A stretch of 64,000 nt of DNA from Pararhodobacter marinus (GTDB taxonomy: Bacteria > Pseudomonadota > Alphaproteobacteria > Rhodobacterales > Rhodobacteraceae): the NCBI RefSeq assembly GCF_003122215.1, contig NZ_QEYD01000002.1, positions 248,001-312,000 of the forward strand, given 5' to 3'. The notes under the pieces were generated by a model, which made no database searches, was not told where the DNA came from, and saw nothing but the letters and a program-made list of their open reading frames with translations. Below, one piece after another: positions 1 to 7,808 of this stretch (position 1 is the stretch's first letter; each line of letters begins with the position of its first letter). Both the position numbers and the translations under genes were made by a program.

Positions 1-2
1 CG

Positions 3-368
3 AATGCGCCCGGGCAGGCCGGTGTCGACCTGTCCACGCCGCAGCTCGGCCGCGAAGAATGGGCGCGGCTGTGCCGGCTCTTGCCGCAGATCGGGCTGGT
101 GCGCGTGAAGATGCGCCATTTCGGCGATGTCGCGGCGCTGGATCTGGCACAGGCGATCCGGCGCACCGGGTATCGCGGACGGCTGCGCGCGCATGGCGCG
201 GTGCTGGCGCGGATCTATACCATGGCGCGCCGCGCGGGCTTCGACGAGATCGAGCTCGACCCCGAACAGGCGCGGCTTCAACCGGCCGAACACTGGCGCA
301 ACGTGCCCGACTGGTCGCCCGCAAGGCGCGGAGGCGGGGCGCCCCGCCGGGATGCGCCGATCCGCTGA
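3..368 (+). CDS. DUF934 family protein, C-terminal part (5' end outside window)
   Basis: The frame is open from the left edge, so the start lies upstream of the window. The visible ~121 residues include the patches LVRVKMRHFGDVAALDLA and RIYTMARRAGFDEIELD, which look like the conserved C-terminal half of DUF934 proteins. In Rhodobacteraceae this family usually sits after the sulfite/nitrite reductase and PAPS/APS reductase genes, and ferredoxin-NADP reductase follows, as it does here. A role in assimilatory sulfate reduction is inferred from that context only; the biochemical function of the family is not established. The protein ends with an arginine/glycine-rich tail after the conserved ENWRNVPDW-like segment (here EHWRNVPDW). 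Confidence 0.72.
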   Translation, partial: NAPGQAGVDLSTPQLGREEWARLCRLLPQIGLVRVKMRHFGDVAALDLAQAIRRTGYRGRLRAHGAVLARIYTMARRAGFDEIELDPEQARLQPAEHWRNVPDWSPARRGGGAPRRDAPIR

Positions 369-494
369 GATCGCGTCCCGCTCCGGTGCCGCGACGCAGC
401 ACCGCAGGCCCAGAGCGGGGGTTCTCTTTGCCCCGGAATCCCCGTATCACGACGCGCACTTCCTGACCGAACGCCCAGATCGAAAGGCCGTATC

Positions 495-1316
495 ATGACC
501 GATGCCGCGACGCCCGGCTCCGCTCCGAAGGTCAAGACCCTGCCCGACGCGCAAACCGTCACGCAGGTCACCCACTGGACCGACACGCTGTTCTCGTTCC
601 GCTGCACGCGCCCGCAGAGCCTGCGCTTCCGTTCGGGCGAATTCGTCATGATCGGCCTGATGGGCGACAACGGAAAGCCGCTGCTGCGCGCCTATTCCAT
701 CGCCTCGCCCAGCTGGGACGACGAGCTGGAATTCTACTCGATCAAGGTGCCCGACGGGCCGCTGACCTCGAAACTGCAGCATATCGAGGTGGGGCAGGAA
801 ATCATCCTGCGGCCCAAACCCGTCGGCACGCTGGTCCATGACGCGCTTCTGCCCGGCAAGCGCGTCTGGTTCCTGGCCACCGGCACCGGCATCGCGCCCT
901 TCGCCTCGCTCATGCGCGACCCCGAGACCTACGAGAAGTTCGAACAGGTCATCATGATGCATACCTGTCGCACCGTGGCCGAGCTGGAATACGGCCGCAA
1001 ACTGGTCGAGGATCTGCGCGATGATCCCCTGATCGGCGAGATGGTCGAGGGCAAGCTGCGCTATTACCCGACCACCACGCGCGAAGACTTCCATCATACG
1101 GGCCGGATCACCGACAACCTTTCCTCGGGCAAGGTGTTCGCGGATCTCGACCTGCCGCGCATGAACGCGGACGAGGACCGCGCGATGGTTTGCGGCTCGC
1201 TGGCTTTCAATCTCGATGTGAAAGAGGTGCTGGAAGGCTTTGGCCTGCGCGAGGGCGCCAACAGCGAACCCAGGGAATACGTGGTGGAGAAAGCTTTCGT
1301 CGGCGACGGGGTCTGA
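495..1316 (+). CDS. fpr: Ferredoxin--NADP reductase
   Basis: A 273-residue flavoprotein of the bacterial FPR family that exchanges electrons between NADP(H) and ferredoxin or flavodoxin. The FAD-binding signature RAYSIASP lies near residue 60 and the nucleotide-binding loop ATGTGIAPF near residue 130. The C-terminus ends VEKAFVGDGV, the extended tail typical of the bacterial (Azotobacter/Rhodobacter-like) subclass. Length is normal for the family. The start at 495 is preceded by AAAGG a few bases upstream. The preceding sulfur-assimilation gene suggests that it feeds reduced ferredoxin to sulfite reduction, but general redox roles (oxidative stress, biosynthesis) are equally possible. A hairpin terminator follows directly. 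Confidence 0.93.
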   Translation: MTDAATPGSAPKVKTLPDAQTVTQVTHWTDTLFSFRCTRPQSLRFRSGEFVMIGLMGDNGKPLLRAYSIASPSWDDELEFYSIKVPDGPLTSKLQHIEVGQEIILRPKPVGTLVHDALLPGKRVWFLATGTGIAPFASLMRDPETYEKFEQVIMMHTCRTVAELEYGRKLVEDLRDDPLIGEMVEGKLRYYPTTTREDFHHTGRITDNLSSGKVFADLDLPRMNADEDRAMVCGSLAFNLDVKEVLEGFGLREGANSEPREYVVEKAFVGDGV

Positions 1317-1336
1317 ACCGGCTCTCTCACCTGTGA

Positions 1337-1366
1337 CGCCCGCGCGCCCCAAGGCCGCGGGCGTTT
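1337..1366 (+). terminator. Rho-independent terminator after fpr
   Basis: An 8-bp perfect G/C stem (CGCCCGCG at 1337-1344, CGCGGGCG at 1356-1363) with an 11-nt loop is followed by TTT. It lies 20 bases after the fpr stop, between fpr and the convergent GNAT gene. The T-run is short, so termination may be partial. Confidence 0.6.
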
Positions 1367-1371
1367 CGCGT

Positions 1372-1818
1372 TCAGCGCAGGGGTTTTTCGAAGTAGACGC
1401 GGTCGAAGCCGTCCTCGACCCGCCGGTCGATTTCGACATAGCCCAGTCTAGGATAAAGCGTCAGATTCGCCGCCATCTTCGCATTGGTGTAAAGCCGTAC
1501 CGCGCGCAGCCCTTCCGCCCGCGCCATGTCCTCGCAATAGCCGATCAGCGCCCGGCCGATGCCCTGTCCCGCCGCCTCGGGCAGGACGGCCACGTTTTCC
1601 AGCGACATGGCGTGGCCTTGGGGGCGGAACACGATGAAGCCCTGAAAGGCGCCCGCCTTGCTGAGCGCGACATGCACAAGCCCCGCTGCGATCTGCGCCG
1701 CGTAATCGGCAAGCATCGGCGCGGGCTTGCGCCCGATCAGCGGAACATAGGGCGCATAGGCCCGCTCGGCGGCATCTCTAATCGCGGCTTCGTCCTGCGC
1801 CACGGCCAGACGGATCAT
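1372..1818 (-). CDS. GNAT family N-acetyltransferase
   Basis: A 148-residue protein of the GCN5-related acetyltransferase fold, which transfers an acetyl group from acetyl-CoA to an amine. The acetyl-CoA pyrophosphate loop (motif A, Q/R-x-x-G-x-G/A) is seen as AAGQGIGRALI around residues 88-98, preceded by the hydrophobic strand LENVAVLPE and followed by ARAEGLRAVRLYTN. The end (LTLYPRLGYVEIDRR) matches the beta5-beta6 part of the fold. I chose the ATG at 1818 because GGAAG lies a few bases upstream; a longer frame to 1869 adds residues outside the fold. The substrate cannot be told from the sequence. The gene is convergent with fpr and stands alone. Confidence 0.85.
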   Translation of the reverse strand: MIRLAVAQDEAAIRDAAERAYAPYVPLIGRKPAPMLADYAAQIAAGLVHVALSKAGAFQGFIVFRPQGHAMSLENVAVLPEAAGQGIGRALIGYCEDMARAEGLRAVRLYTNAKMAANLTLYPRLGYVEIDRRVEDGFDRVYFEKPLR

Positions 1819-1872
1819 CGGGGCTTCCTTCGTGTTCGCGGAGGTGTGCGATACCGGCAATCGCAGCAAAGG

Positions 1873-1906
1873 AAAACGGGCGGCAGGTCGCCCCGCCGCC
1901 CGTTTC
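1873..1906 (-). terminator. Hairpin terminator of the Ala-rich protein gene
   Basis: A perfect 9-bp stem (ACGGGCGGC at 1876-1884, GCCGCCCGT at 1895-1903) is flanked by AAAA on the left, giving a U-run for transcripts coming from the minus-strand gene that stops at 1927, and by TTT on the right. It can therefore work for the minus-strand gene and weakly in the other direction. Confidence 0.6.
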
Positions 1907-1926
1907 GGATTCTGCCGATTGAAGGC

Positions 1927-3303
1927 TCAGAGGTCGAGCATCTCGCGGACCTGTTCCAGAGCGGCGGGCAGGGCGTCGGGGTCATCCTGTGCGGCTTCCA
2001 GCTCGGCGCGCGCTGTGGCCTTGTCCGCGTCGCTCAGGTCCGAGGCATCGACCACCGCGACGGCGGTGTCGAAATCATAGCCCTCCTCGGTGAAGAGCGT
2101 GTCGATCTCGGCCTCGGTCGCGGGCACGGCGGGCGTCGCCATCGAGCCGTCGACAACCGCTTCGGTCGCGGTGGCGTCGGACGCATCCATGGTCCCGGCT
2201 TCCGGAGCCTCGGTTGCCGGCGCGGCTTCCATCTCGGGCGCCGGGGCGACCGAAGGCGCCATCTCGGCGGTTTCCTCGGTGGCTTCCTCGGTGATCGCCT
2301 CGCCCGTCGCTTCGATCGCCTCGCCCGTTTCCTCGACGGCGGCGCCGGTCGCGGCAACGGCATCGCCCGCGGCGTCTTCCGTCGCTTCGGCAGCGTCGCC
2401 CACGGTTTCTGCCGTGGCTTCGGCGGCATCCCCGGTCGCCTCGGCGGTGGCTTCCGCCGCCTCCTCCGTCGCTTGCGCGGCGTCCCCGGTCGCTTCGGCG
2501 GTGGCCTCTGCCGCGTCTTCTGTCACTTCAGCGGCCCGGCTCGCCGCAGCTTCCGCCGCGTCACCGGTGGCCTGAACGGCATCCTCGGTCGCCTCGGCGG
2601 TTTCGCTCGCGGCTTCCTCGGCGGCGCCCGCCGCGTCGTCCAGAGCGTTCTCGGCCCCTTCGACGGCTTCGCTTCCGACCTCCTGCGTGGCATCGACCGC
2701 GTCTTCGACCATGGCCTCGGTGCCTTCGACCACCCCTTCGGCGGCGTCCGAGGTCGCCTCGGCCGCATCGCTGGCGATCGTGCCGGCGGCGTCCATGGCG
2801 TTCTCGGCGGCGCTTTCGGTCGTGGCAGCCGCGTCATCGAGCGCTTCGCCCGTGGCGTCGGCGGCCTGTTCGGTCGCCTCGCCTGCCGCCTGTGCGGCCT
2901 CGGCGGCCTCATCGCCGGCGGCGTCCAGAGCGGCATCGGTGCTCTCGGCGGCGTCTTCGGACATCCGGGCGGCATCCTCGGCAATCTCGCGCGCGGCGTC
3001 CGAGGCCGACCCGACCGCCTCGTCGATGGCCTGTCCGGCGCTCTCGGTCAGGCCGTCCACAGCTTCGCCCAGGCTTTGCGCGGTTTCCTCGACCGCCTGC
3101 TCGACACTTTCGGCGGCGTTCTCAAGCGGGGTGGGGGTGTCGGGCGCGTCGGGCACCGGCGCCACGGGCGCGGTTTCCCCGATGGGCTCCTGCGGCGCGG
3201 GCGCCGGGGTCGGGTCGGGCTGCGGCGCGGGTTGTTCGCGCGCGACCCAGATGCCAAGACCGGCCGCCAGCACGATGGCCGCGATGATCAGGATCTTTTT
3301 CAT
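1927..3303 (-). CDS. Membrane-anchored alanine/glutamate/threonine-rich repeat protein
   Basis: About 458 residues. It starts MKKILIIAAIVLAAGLGI, a single hydrophobic N-terminal segment that serves as signal anchor or signal peptide. A Pro-rich stretch follows (residues ~25-55), then ~340 residues made almost only of Ala, Glu, Asp, Thr, Ser, Gly and Val, with hardly any Lys or Arg. Part of this has a clear 11-residue period. The last ~60 residues (from about TLFTEEGYDFDTAVAVV) form a distinct, less repetitive acidic domain. I do not recognise a family with known function; the pattern recalls LEA-like or coiled, apolipoprotein-type amphipathic helices, which is inference. The ATG at 3303 was chosen because the signal anchor begins there; the frame continues open upstream without protein-like sequence. 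The gene is followed by a terminator and diverges from infC. Confidence 0.75.
   Translation of the reverse strand: MKKILIIAAIVLAAGLGIWVAREQPAPQPDPTPAPAPQEPIGETAPVAPVPDAPDTPTPLENAAESVEQAVEETAQSLGEAVDGLTESAGQAIDEAVGSASDAAREIAEDAARMSEDAAESTDAALDAAGDEAAEAAQAAGEATEQAADATGEALDDAAATTESAAENAMDAAGTIASDAAEATSDAAEGVVEGTEAMVEDAVDATQEVGSEAVEGAENALDDAAGAAEEAASETAEATEDAVQATGDAAEAAASRAAEVTEDAAEATAEATGDAAQATEEAAEATAEATGDAAEATAETVGDAAEATEDAAGDAVAATGAAVEETGEAIEATGEAITEEATEETAEMAPSVAPAPEMEAAPATEAPEAGTMDASDATATEAVVDGSMATPAVPATEAEIDTLFTEEGYDFDTAVAVVDASDLSDADKATARAELEAAQDDPDALPAALEQVREMLDL
2359..2523 (-). repeat. Five tandem 11-residue (hendecad) coding repeats
   Basis: Within the Ala-rich protein five consecutive 11-residue units can be laid out, for example TEDAAEATAEA, TGDAAQATEEA, AEATAEATGDA, AEATAETVGDA and AEATEDAAGDA. 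Similar but less regular units extend on both sides through most of the protein. Confidence 0.7.
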
Positions 3304-3540
3304 GACTTTGTCCTCAATGCTTTGCCCTGAAAATGTTGCATCCCGGACCGCCAAAGGCAATGGCAGCCCGGCCCCGATCCAAGGGTTTTCCCTTGCCAGG
3401 GCCGCGACGGATCCCCGCAACCGTGCGGGCGGCAGCACCGAGGGCCTGCGTGCCGGCGGTCCGCGGCGCAAATGCGGTTCCTTCGCTGCTTTCCCTTGCA
3501 ACCTTGCGGTGCCGGGACTATTTTTCGCCCGTCAGACAAC

Positions 3541-3558
3541 AGAAGGAATCCGACCATA
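3541..3558 (+). promoter_or_regulatory. Ribosome binding site and ATA start of infC
   Basis: AGAAGGA (3541-3547) is followed by 8 bases and then ATA (3556-3558), in frame with the IF-3 body. No ATG lies in frame between the Shine-Dalgarno and the conserved IF-3 core; the only alternative start is a GTG at 3607 without a good Shine-Dalgarno. IF-3 genes are well known for rare start codons (AUU in E. coli) that let IF-3 repress its own translation, so an AUA start fits that regulation. Confidence 0.65.
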
Positions 3559-4095
3559 GCTCGCAGACCCCACAACGCACCGCCCAGCCGCGATACCGGA
3601 CCCCGCGTGAACGACCGCATTCGCGCACCCGAAGTCCGACTTATCGGGGCAGAAGGCGAAAATATCGGCGTCGTTCCGCCCGCCCGGGCGATGGCACTGG
3701 CAGGAGAGGCCGGTCTTGACCTTGTCGAGATTTCGCCCAATGCCACGCCCCCGGTCTGCAAGATCATGGATTTCGGCAAGTTCAAATACGAACAGCAGAA
3801 GCGCGAAGCCGAAGCCCGGAAAAAGCAGAAGACGATCGAGATCAAGGAAATCAAGTTCCGTCCGAACACGGATACCCACGATTACGACGTCAAGATGCGT
3901 TCGGTGCAGAAGTTCCTGGGCGAGGGTGACAAGGTCAAGGTCACGCTGCGCTTTAAGGGGCGCGAAATGGCGCACCAGCAGCTGGGGATGGAACTTCTCA
4001 ACCGCGTCGCCGCGGATGTCGAGGAAATCGGCAAGATCGAGAACATGCCCAAGCTTGAAGGCCGCCAGATGGTGATGATGATCGCGCCACGCTGA
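3556..4095 (+). CDS. infC: Translation initiation factor IF-3 (ATA start)
   Basis: A 179-residue IF-3, which binds the 30S subunit, keeps subunits apart and proofreads the start codon and initiator tRNA. The N-domain contains [18 protein letters not shown], then the linker with many Lys/Arg ([16 protein letters not shown]), then the C-domain ([43 protein letters not shown]). Length matches the family when translation begins at the ATA at 3556, giving the N-terminal leader (M)[16 protein letters not shown] that alphaproteobacterial IF-3 proteins commonly carry. The upstream Shine-Dalgarno AGAAGGA is correctly spaced only for this codon. It is monocistronic here, closed by a strong bidirectional terminator. 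rpmI and rplT, often its neighbours in other bacteria, are not adjacent. Confidence 0.96.
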   Translation: MARRPHNAPPSRDTGPRVNDRIRAPEVRLIGAEGENIGVVPPARAMALAGEAGLDLVEISPNATPPVCKIMDFGKFKYEQQKREAEARKKQKTIEIKEIKFRPNTDTHDYDVKMRSVQKFLGEGDKVKVTLRFKGREMAHQQLGMELLNRVAADVEEIGKIENMPKLEGRQMVMMIAPR

Positions 4096-4154
4096 TCCGG
4101 CGCGGGACAGCCCGCTGCCGTGGTCGCCGATCCATGGCCTTCAGGCCCGTTATG

Positions 4155-4183
4155 AAAACGCCGCCCCTCGGGGCGGCGTTTTT
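4155..4183. terminator. Bidirectional Rho-independent terminator
   Basis: AAAACGCCGCCCC, a 3-nt TCG loop, then GGGCGGCGTTTTT form a strong hairpin with A-run and T-run on either side. It lies between infC and the convergent gene that ends at 4233, so it can end transcripts from both. Confidence 0.88.
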
Positions 4184-4232
4184 CGCATGAAGCCCGTGGA
4201 AAACAAGGAACCCGTGGAAACCCCGCGGCCTG

Positions 4233-5285
4233 TCAGGGCCGGGGTTCGAGCGCGGGCAGACGGCGGCGATAGCGCTCGATCTCGGCCTCGAGCGCGGCGG
4301 CGAGGCACGGCGCCCGTTCCTGCAGGCGCGCCAGCATCTCGCCCCGTGCGCGCAGCGTATGCGCCAGCATCATCCGCCGCAGCACGCTGGCGCGACCCCG
4401 GGGGCTGGCCAGGAATTCTTCCTGCGAAATCAGCGATTCCGCGGGCGAGGCGATGCGCAACAGCAATTCGTGCCCGCCCACCGCGCGATAGGCGCCGGTC
4501 AGGCAGGCGCTGGCATCCGCCGGGCAGACCACCGAACACAGCGCGACCAGAGGCGCGGCGGCGCGGCTTTCGCGTAACCACAGCGCCGTGCCCTCGGGCG
4601 CGACCGACAGGCCCATCAGCGCGCGCTGCGGATGGATGTCCGAGACCATCGCGCCCACCCGGTCGCGCGCGTCGCGATCGGCATGGCGCCAGACGAGGAA
4701 CAGAAGCTCGCGGTCAATGAGCGGCGAGCGCAGCGTCTCGGGGGTCATGTGGCGCAGGCCGGGATGGCCGCGCCCCGCCAGCACCATCGCCGCCGCGCGT
4801 GCGGCCAGCGGCTCGCCCTCGCGCTTCAGCGTCTCGGCAGCCTCCATGCCGCCATCCTCGGCCGAATAGGGGCGGCGCAGCGTGTCGAGCGCGCGGACCA
4901 CCGGATGCTCCCCGGCAAAGGGCAGCCAGTTCAGCCCCGACAGCCCGCCCGGCGCGCGCATCAGCGGATTGCGCTCGGCGGCGGGCAGATGGGCCAGGTA
5001 AGGGCCTTGCAGGATCGGCATCGTATCGATCCGCCCCAGAAGCAGACGCGCGGCCCGGTTGCCGTCGGCAGCCAGCTGCGCGAGCGCGGGCAAGGCCGAG
5101 GCTTCGTCATCCTGCAGCCAAGCGGCGCGTGCGCGGCGGAAATCGTCGTCGTCCGAGCCGGGGACGGGCCCGGCCAGAGCGGCACCGCCCGCAGCCGGAA
5201 GGGTCAGCAGGGCGGCAAGAGCGGCGGCGAGAAGGCGACGGAAAGGCGCCCCCGGGCCGCGCTGGGATCGGCGGGTGATGTTCAC
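4233..5285 (-). CDS. Secreted hypothetical protein, helical (Sel1/TPR-like)
   Basis: About 350 residues from a GTG at 5285 (VNITRRSQ...). A twin-arginine-free signal peptide is seen (FRRLLAAALAALLTLPAAGG followed by ALAGP). The mature protein is Ala/Leu/Arg-rich with repeated helix-like units such as RARAAWLQDDEASALPALAQLAADGNRAARLLLG, which recalls Sel1/TPR solenoids. Two cysteine pairs lie near CSVVCPADASAC. I do not recognise a named family. It lies 19 bases after the DsbA-like gene on the same strand, so the two are probably cotranscribed, and a periplasmic place for both is consistent with the signal peptides. An ATG at 5327 would overlap the upstream gene by 23 bases; the GTG start is favoured by spacing but uncertain. 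Confidence 0.6.
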   Translation of the reverse strand: MNITRRSQRGPGAPFRRLLAAALAALLTLPAAGGAALAGPVPGSDDDDFRRARAAWLQDDEASALPALAQLAADGNRAARLLLGRIDTMPILQGPYLAHLPAAERNPLMRAPGGLSGLNWLPFAGEHPVVRALDTLRRPYSAEDGGMEAAETLKREGEPLAARAAAMVLAGRGHPGLRHMTPETLRSPLIDRELLFLVWRHADRDARDRVGAMVSDIHPQRALMGLSVAPEGTALWLRESRAAAPLVALCSVVCPADASACLTGAYRAVGGHELLLRIASPAESLISQEEFLASPRGRASVLRRMMLAHTLRARGEMLARLQERAPCLAAALEAEIERYRRRLPALEPRP

Positions 5286-5304
5286 GGGCTGTCCGGTCCG
5301 CGCG

Positions 5305-6081
5305 TCAGCCGCGCAGCTCTGCCACACTGGCCTGCATTGCGTCGAGCGGCAGGTAGCCGCGCAGAAGCTCGGTCGCGCCGCCCTCGGCGCCCATCACGAA
5401 GGTGGGGGTGCCGGTGATGCGCAGCCGCTCGGCCAAAGCGTGATTCGCCTGCAGGATCCGGGTCACGTCATCGCCGTTCATCGCCGCCATGATCTCGGTC
5501 GCATCAAGGCCCAGATCCTCGGCCATGGCGCGCAGATCCTCGGGCGTGACATCGCCCTCCCAGCTCATCAGCGCTTCGTGGATCTCGGCATAGGGTTCGT
5601 CGCCGCCCACCTGCTGCACGGCCACGGCAAAGCGGCTCATGATCTCGGATTGCGGGCCGAGGATCGGGAATTCCTTGACGATCAGCCGGATATTGCCGTC
5701 GCTTGCGATCAGTTCGCTGACCGCGGGCTGCGCCCGGCGGCAATAGCCGCAGCGGTAATCCATGAACTCGACCAGCGTGATGTCGCCCTCGGGATTGCCG
5801 CCGATCCAGGAATGGCCGTCGTCGAAAATGTCGTCGGCGTTGATCTCGACCAGCGCCAGGTCCATCTCGGCCTGCTGCGCTTCCTGCCGGCGTTCGTATT
5901 CGCCGACGGCTTCGAAGATGACTTCGGGATGTTCCATCAGATAGGCGCGCACCGCGGCGCCGAATGCCTCGCGCTCCTGTTCGGTCGCCGGTGCCGTCTG
6001 TGCCATGGCGGGCAGGGTGCTCAGCGACGTGGTCGCGAGACAGGCGGCGAGGGTTGCGGCGATCGCGGACATGCGGATCAT
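5305..6081 (-). CDS. DsbA family periplasmic thiol-disulfide oxidoreductase
   Basis: 258 residues with a clear signal peptide (MIRMSAIAATLAACLATT... PAMAQ). The thioredoxin-fold active site is CGYC in EFMDYRCGYCRRAQP, and the cis-proline loop is TGTPTFVMG near the C-terminus, as in DsbA/Com1-like proteins. An N-terminal helical region (residues ~30-90, EREAFGAAVRAYLMEHPEVI) is typical of the alphaproteobacterial DsbA-like group with an N-terminal ScsC/Com1-type segment. It should oxidise or reshuffle cysteines in secreted proteins. The ATG at 6081 has AGGAG 9 bases upstream; the inner Met at 6072 does not. It is divergent from the amidase gene. Which partner (DsbB or DsbD-like) it uses is not visible here. 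Confidence 0.87.
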   Translation of the reverse strand: MIRMSAIAATLAACLATTSLSTLPAMAQTAPATEQEREAFGAAVRAYLMEHPEVIFEAVGEYERRQEAQQAEMDLALVEINADDIFDDGHSWIGGNPEGDITLVEFMDYRCGYCRRAQPAVSELIASDGNIRLIVKEFPILGPQSEIMSRFAVAVQQVGGDEPYAEIHEALMSWEGDVTPEDLRAMAEDLGLDATEIMAAMNGDDVTRILQANHALAERLRITGTPTFVMGAEGGATELLRGYLPLDAMQASVAELRG

Positions 6082-6325
6082 GGGGGCGGGCTCCTGGTCA
6101 TCTGAAACGCGCGCAGAGTGCGCGGCGCGGCGGCGCGACACAAGACCGGATAGCGACCTGTGTGCAATCTCTGACCCAATCGTGAACCGTTTCGCCGCCC
6201 CCCGCAACCCGGGGCTGCGGCACGGGGATTTTCCCGGCGCGACTTTCGCGCTACGACCGGAAGCGAGCAGAAGAATGGCGCGCGCCCTGAAACCGGCGCG
6301 GCGTCCCCAAGCAGCGGAGAACGGC

Positions 6326-7591
6326 ATGCCCAGCATCGGAACGCGCATCGGGAGCAGAGGGGTGCTTGGCAGTCTCCTGATCCTGCTGCTGATGCTTTGC
6401 AGCGCCCCTCTGCGCGCGCAGAACGCCGATCCGCAGCTTGGCGCGGTGGCGCGGCTGGACGGGGAAATCACGCTCGAATCCGAGCGGCGCGACCTGCTGG
6501 TCGGGATCCCGCTGAGCCAGCCGGTGCCGTGGCGCACGAGGCTCCTGGCAGATCCGCCGCGCGCGGTGGTGGATTTCCGCACGCTGGATTGGGGCGATCT
6601 GGACCCGGCGACGATCCCGCTGGACGGGCAGGCCACGGCGCTGCGGACCGGCAATGCGGGCAGCGGCTGGTCGCGGCTGGTGATCGAACTTGACCAGCCC
6701 ATGGGATTCACCCGCGCGGGCCTGACCTCGGACGCCGAAACCGGCGCCGCGCGGCTGGCACTTCGGCTCTCGCCGATCGACGAGGCGGATTTCGCGCGGC
6801 AGGCCGCCGCGCTGGCGGCCACCGATAACGGCATTCCCGACAGCGCGCTGCGCGGCGGGGGCGGGCGGGCGCCCCTGGGGATGCGGCCCACTTTGGTGGT
6901 GCTGGATCCCGGGCATGGCGGCGTCGATCCCGGGGCGGTTCATGAGGGGACGCAGGAGGCCAACGTCACGCTGACCTTCGCGCGCGAGCTGGCCGAGGCA
7001 CTCGAACGCACGGGGCGCTACGAGGTCGTGCTGACCCGCGACAGCGACGTGTTCGTCTCGCTCGAGGCGCGGATCACCGTCGCCCATGCCGCGCAGGCCG
7101 ATGTCTTCCTGTCGCTTCACGCCGACGCCCTTGCCGATGGCGAGGCGGTGGGCGCCACCGTTTACACGCTGGCCGAGGGCGCCGCCGACGCCGCCGCCAC
7201 CGCGCTGGCCGAACGCCATGACCGCGACGACCTGATGGGGGGCGGGGTGGACCTGACGGGCACCGACGACACCGTCGCGGGGGTGCTGATGGACATGGCG
7301 CGGGTGCAGACCCGTCCCGCCACCGACCGGCTGGCGCGCGCGCTTGTGGGCGGCATCCGCGACGCCGATCTGCACATGCACCGCCATCCGTGGCAGCAGG
7401 CGGCGTTCTCGGTGCTGAAATCGCCTTCGGTGCCTTCGGTGCTGGTCGAGCTTGGGTTTCTGTCCTCGGACGCGGACCGCGCACGGCTGGGCGACCGGCG
7501 CTGGCGCACGCAGATGGAGCGCGCGCTGATTGCCGCGCTGGATACCTGGGTCGCGGGCGAGGTGGCGCTGCAGGACCTGCGGCTGCGCTGA
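6326..7591 (+). CDS. amiC: N-acetylmuramoyl-L-alanine amidase (AmiC type)
   Basis: 421 residues. Signal peptide (GVLGSLLILLLMLCSAPLRAQ), an N-terminal AMIN-like beta domain (about residues 30-150: RAVVDFRTLDW, GWSRLVIELDQP) and a C-terminal Amidase_3 zinc domain. Zinc ligands can be read in VVLDPGHGGVDPG (His near residue 197), the Glu in EGTQEANV, and His in SLHADAL; the catalytic Glu is in VLVELGFLS near the end. The enzyme removes the stem peptide from glycan during daughter-cell separation. GGAGA lies 5 bases before the ATG at 6326; an upstream ATG at 6275 is possible but would put a charged tail before the signal peptide. The PBP1A gene follows on the same strand, a pairing common in this bacterial group. 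Confidence 0.92.
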   Translation: MPSIGTRIGSRGVLGSLLILLLMLCSAPLRAQNADPQLGAVARLDGEITLESERRDLLVGIPLSQPVPWRTRLLADPPRAVVDFRTLDWGDLDPATIPLDGQATALRTGNAGSGWSRLVIELDQPMGFTRAGLTSDAETGAARLALRLSPIDEADFARQAAALAATDNGIPDSALRGGGGRAPLGMRPTLVVLDPGHGGVDPGAVHEGTQEANVTLTFARELAEALERTGRYEVVLTRDSDVFVSLEARITVAHAAQADVFLSLHADALADGEAVGATVYTLAEGAADAAATALAERHDRDDLMGGGVDLTGTDDTVAGVLMDMARVQTRPATDRLARALVGGIRDADLHMHRHPWQQAAFSVLKSPSVPSVLVELGFLSSDADRARLGDRRWRTQMERALIAALDTWVAGEVALQDLRLR

Positions 7592-7735
7592 CGCCGGAGG
7601 TTGGGCGCGGTCCCTCAGCCCGTCGTCGTCCCGTCTTGGTTGCGTCGTGGCCCCGTCGCGGTCGTGCCCCGGTCTCCGGTCCTCGCATGCGCGCTCACGC
7701 TTGCGCGATTTCCCGCATCCGCGCGCGCTAGGCTT

Positions 7736-7762
7736 TTGACCCGCGCGCCGCTTGTGTATAGA
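7736..7762 (+). promoter_or_regulatory. Candidate sigma70-type promoter for the PBP1A gene
   Basis: TTGACC (7736-7741), a 15-bp spacer and TATAGA (7757-7762). The predicted transcript would start about 40 bases before the PBP1A start codon. The spacer is slightly short, so this is a candidate only. Confidence 0.4.
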
Positions 7763-7808
7763 CGAAGCCCGAACCCCTCGACATCCTGCCTCGACCCGGA
7801 GCGCATCC

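Noticed and set aside
2359-2523. Short tandem DNA repeat considered as CRISPR or VNTR
   Set aside because: Units are coding 11-residue repeats with sequence drift, in frame with the protein; there are no spacers.
1240-3330. Long Gly/Arg-rich plus-strand open frame opposite the GNAT and Ala-rich genes
   Set aside because: It is antisense to well-supported genes. The low-complexity Gly pattern is the reverse of the Ala repeat and results from the high G+C content; there is no start signal or domain.
6082-6325. Search for promoters in the 244-base divergent spacer between the DsbA-like gene and amiC
   Set aside because: No -35/-10 pair close to consensus with acceptable spacing was found; nothing is claimed.
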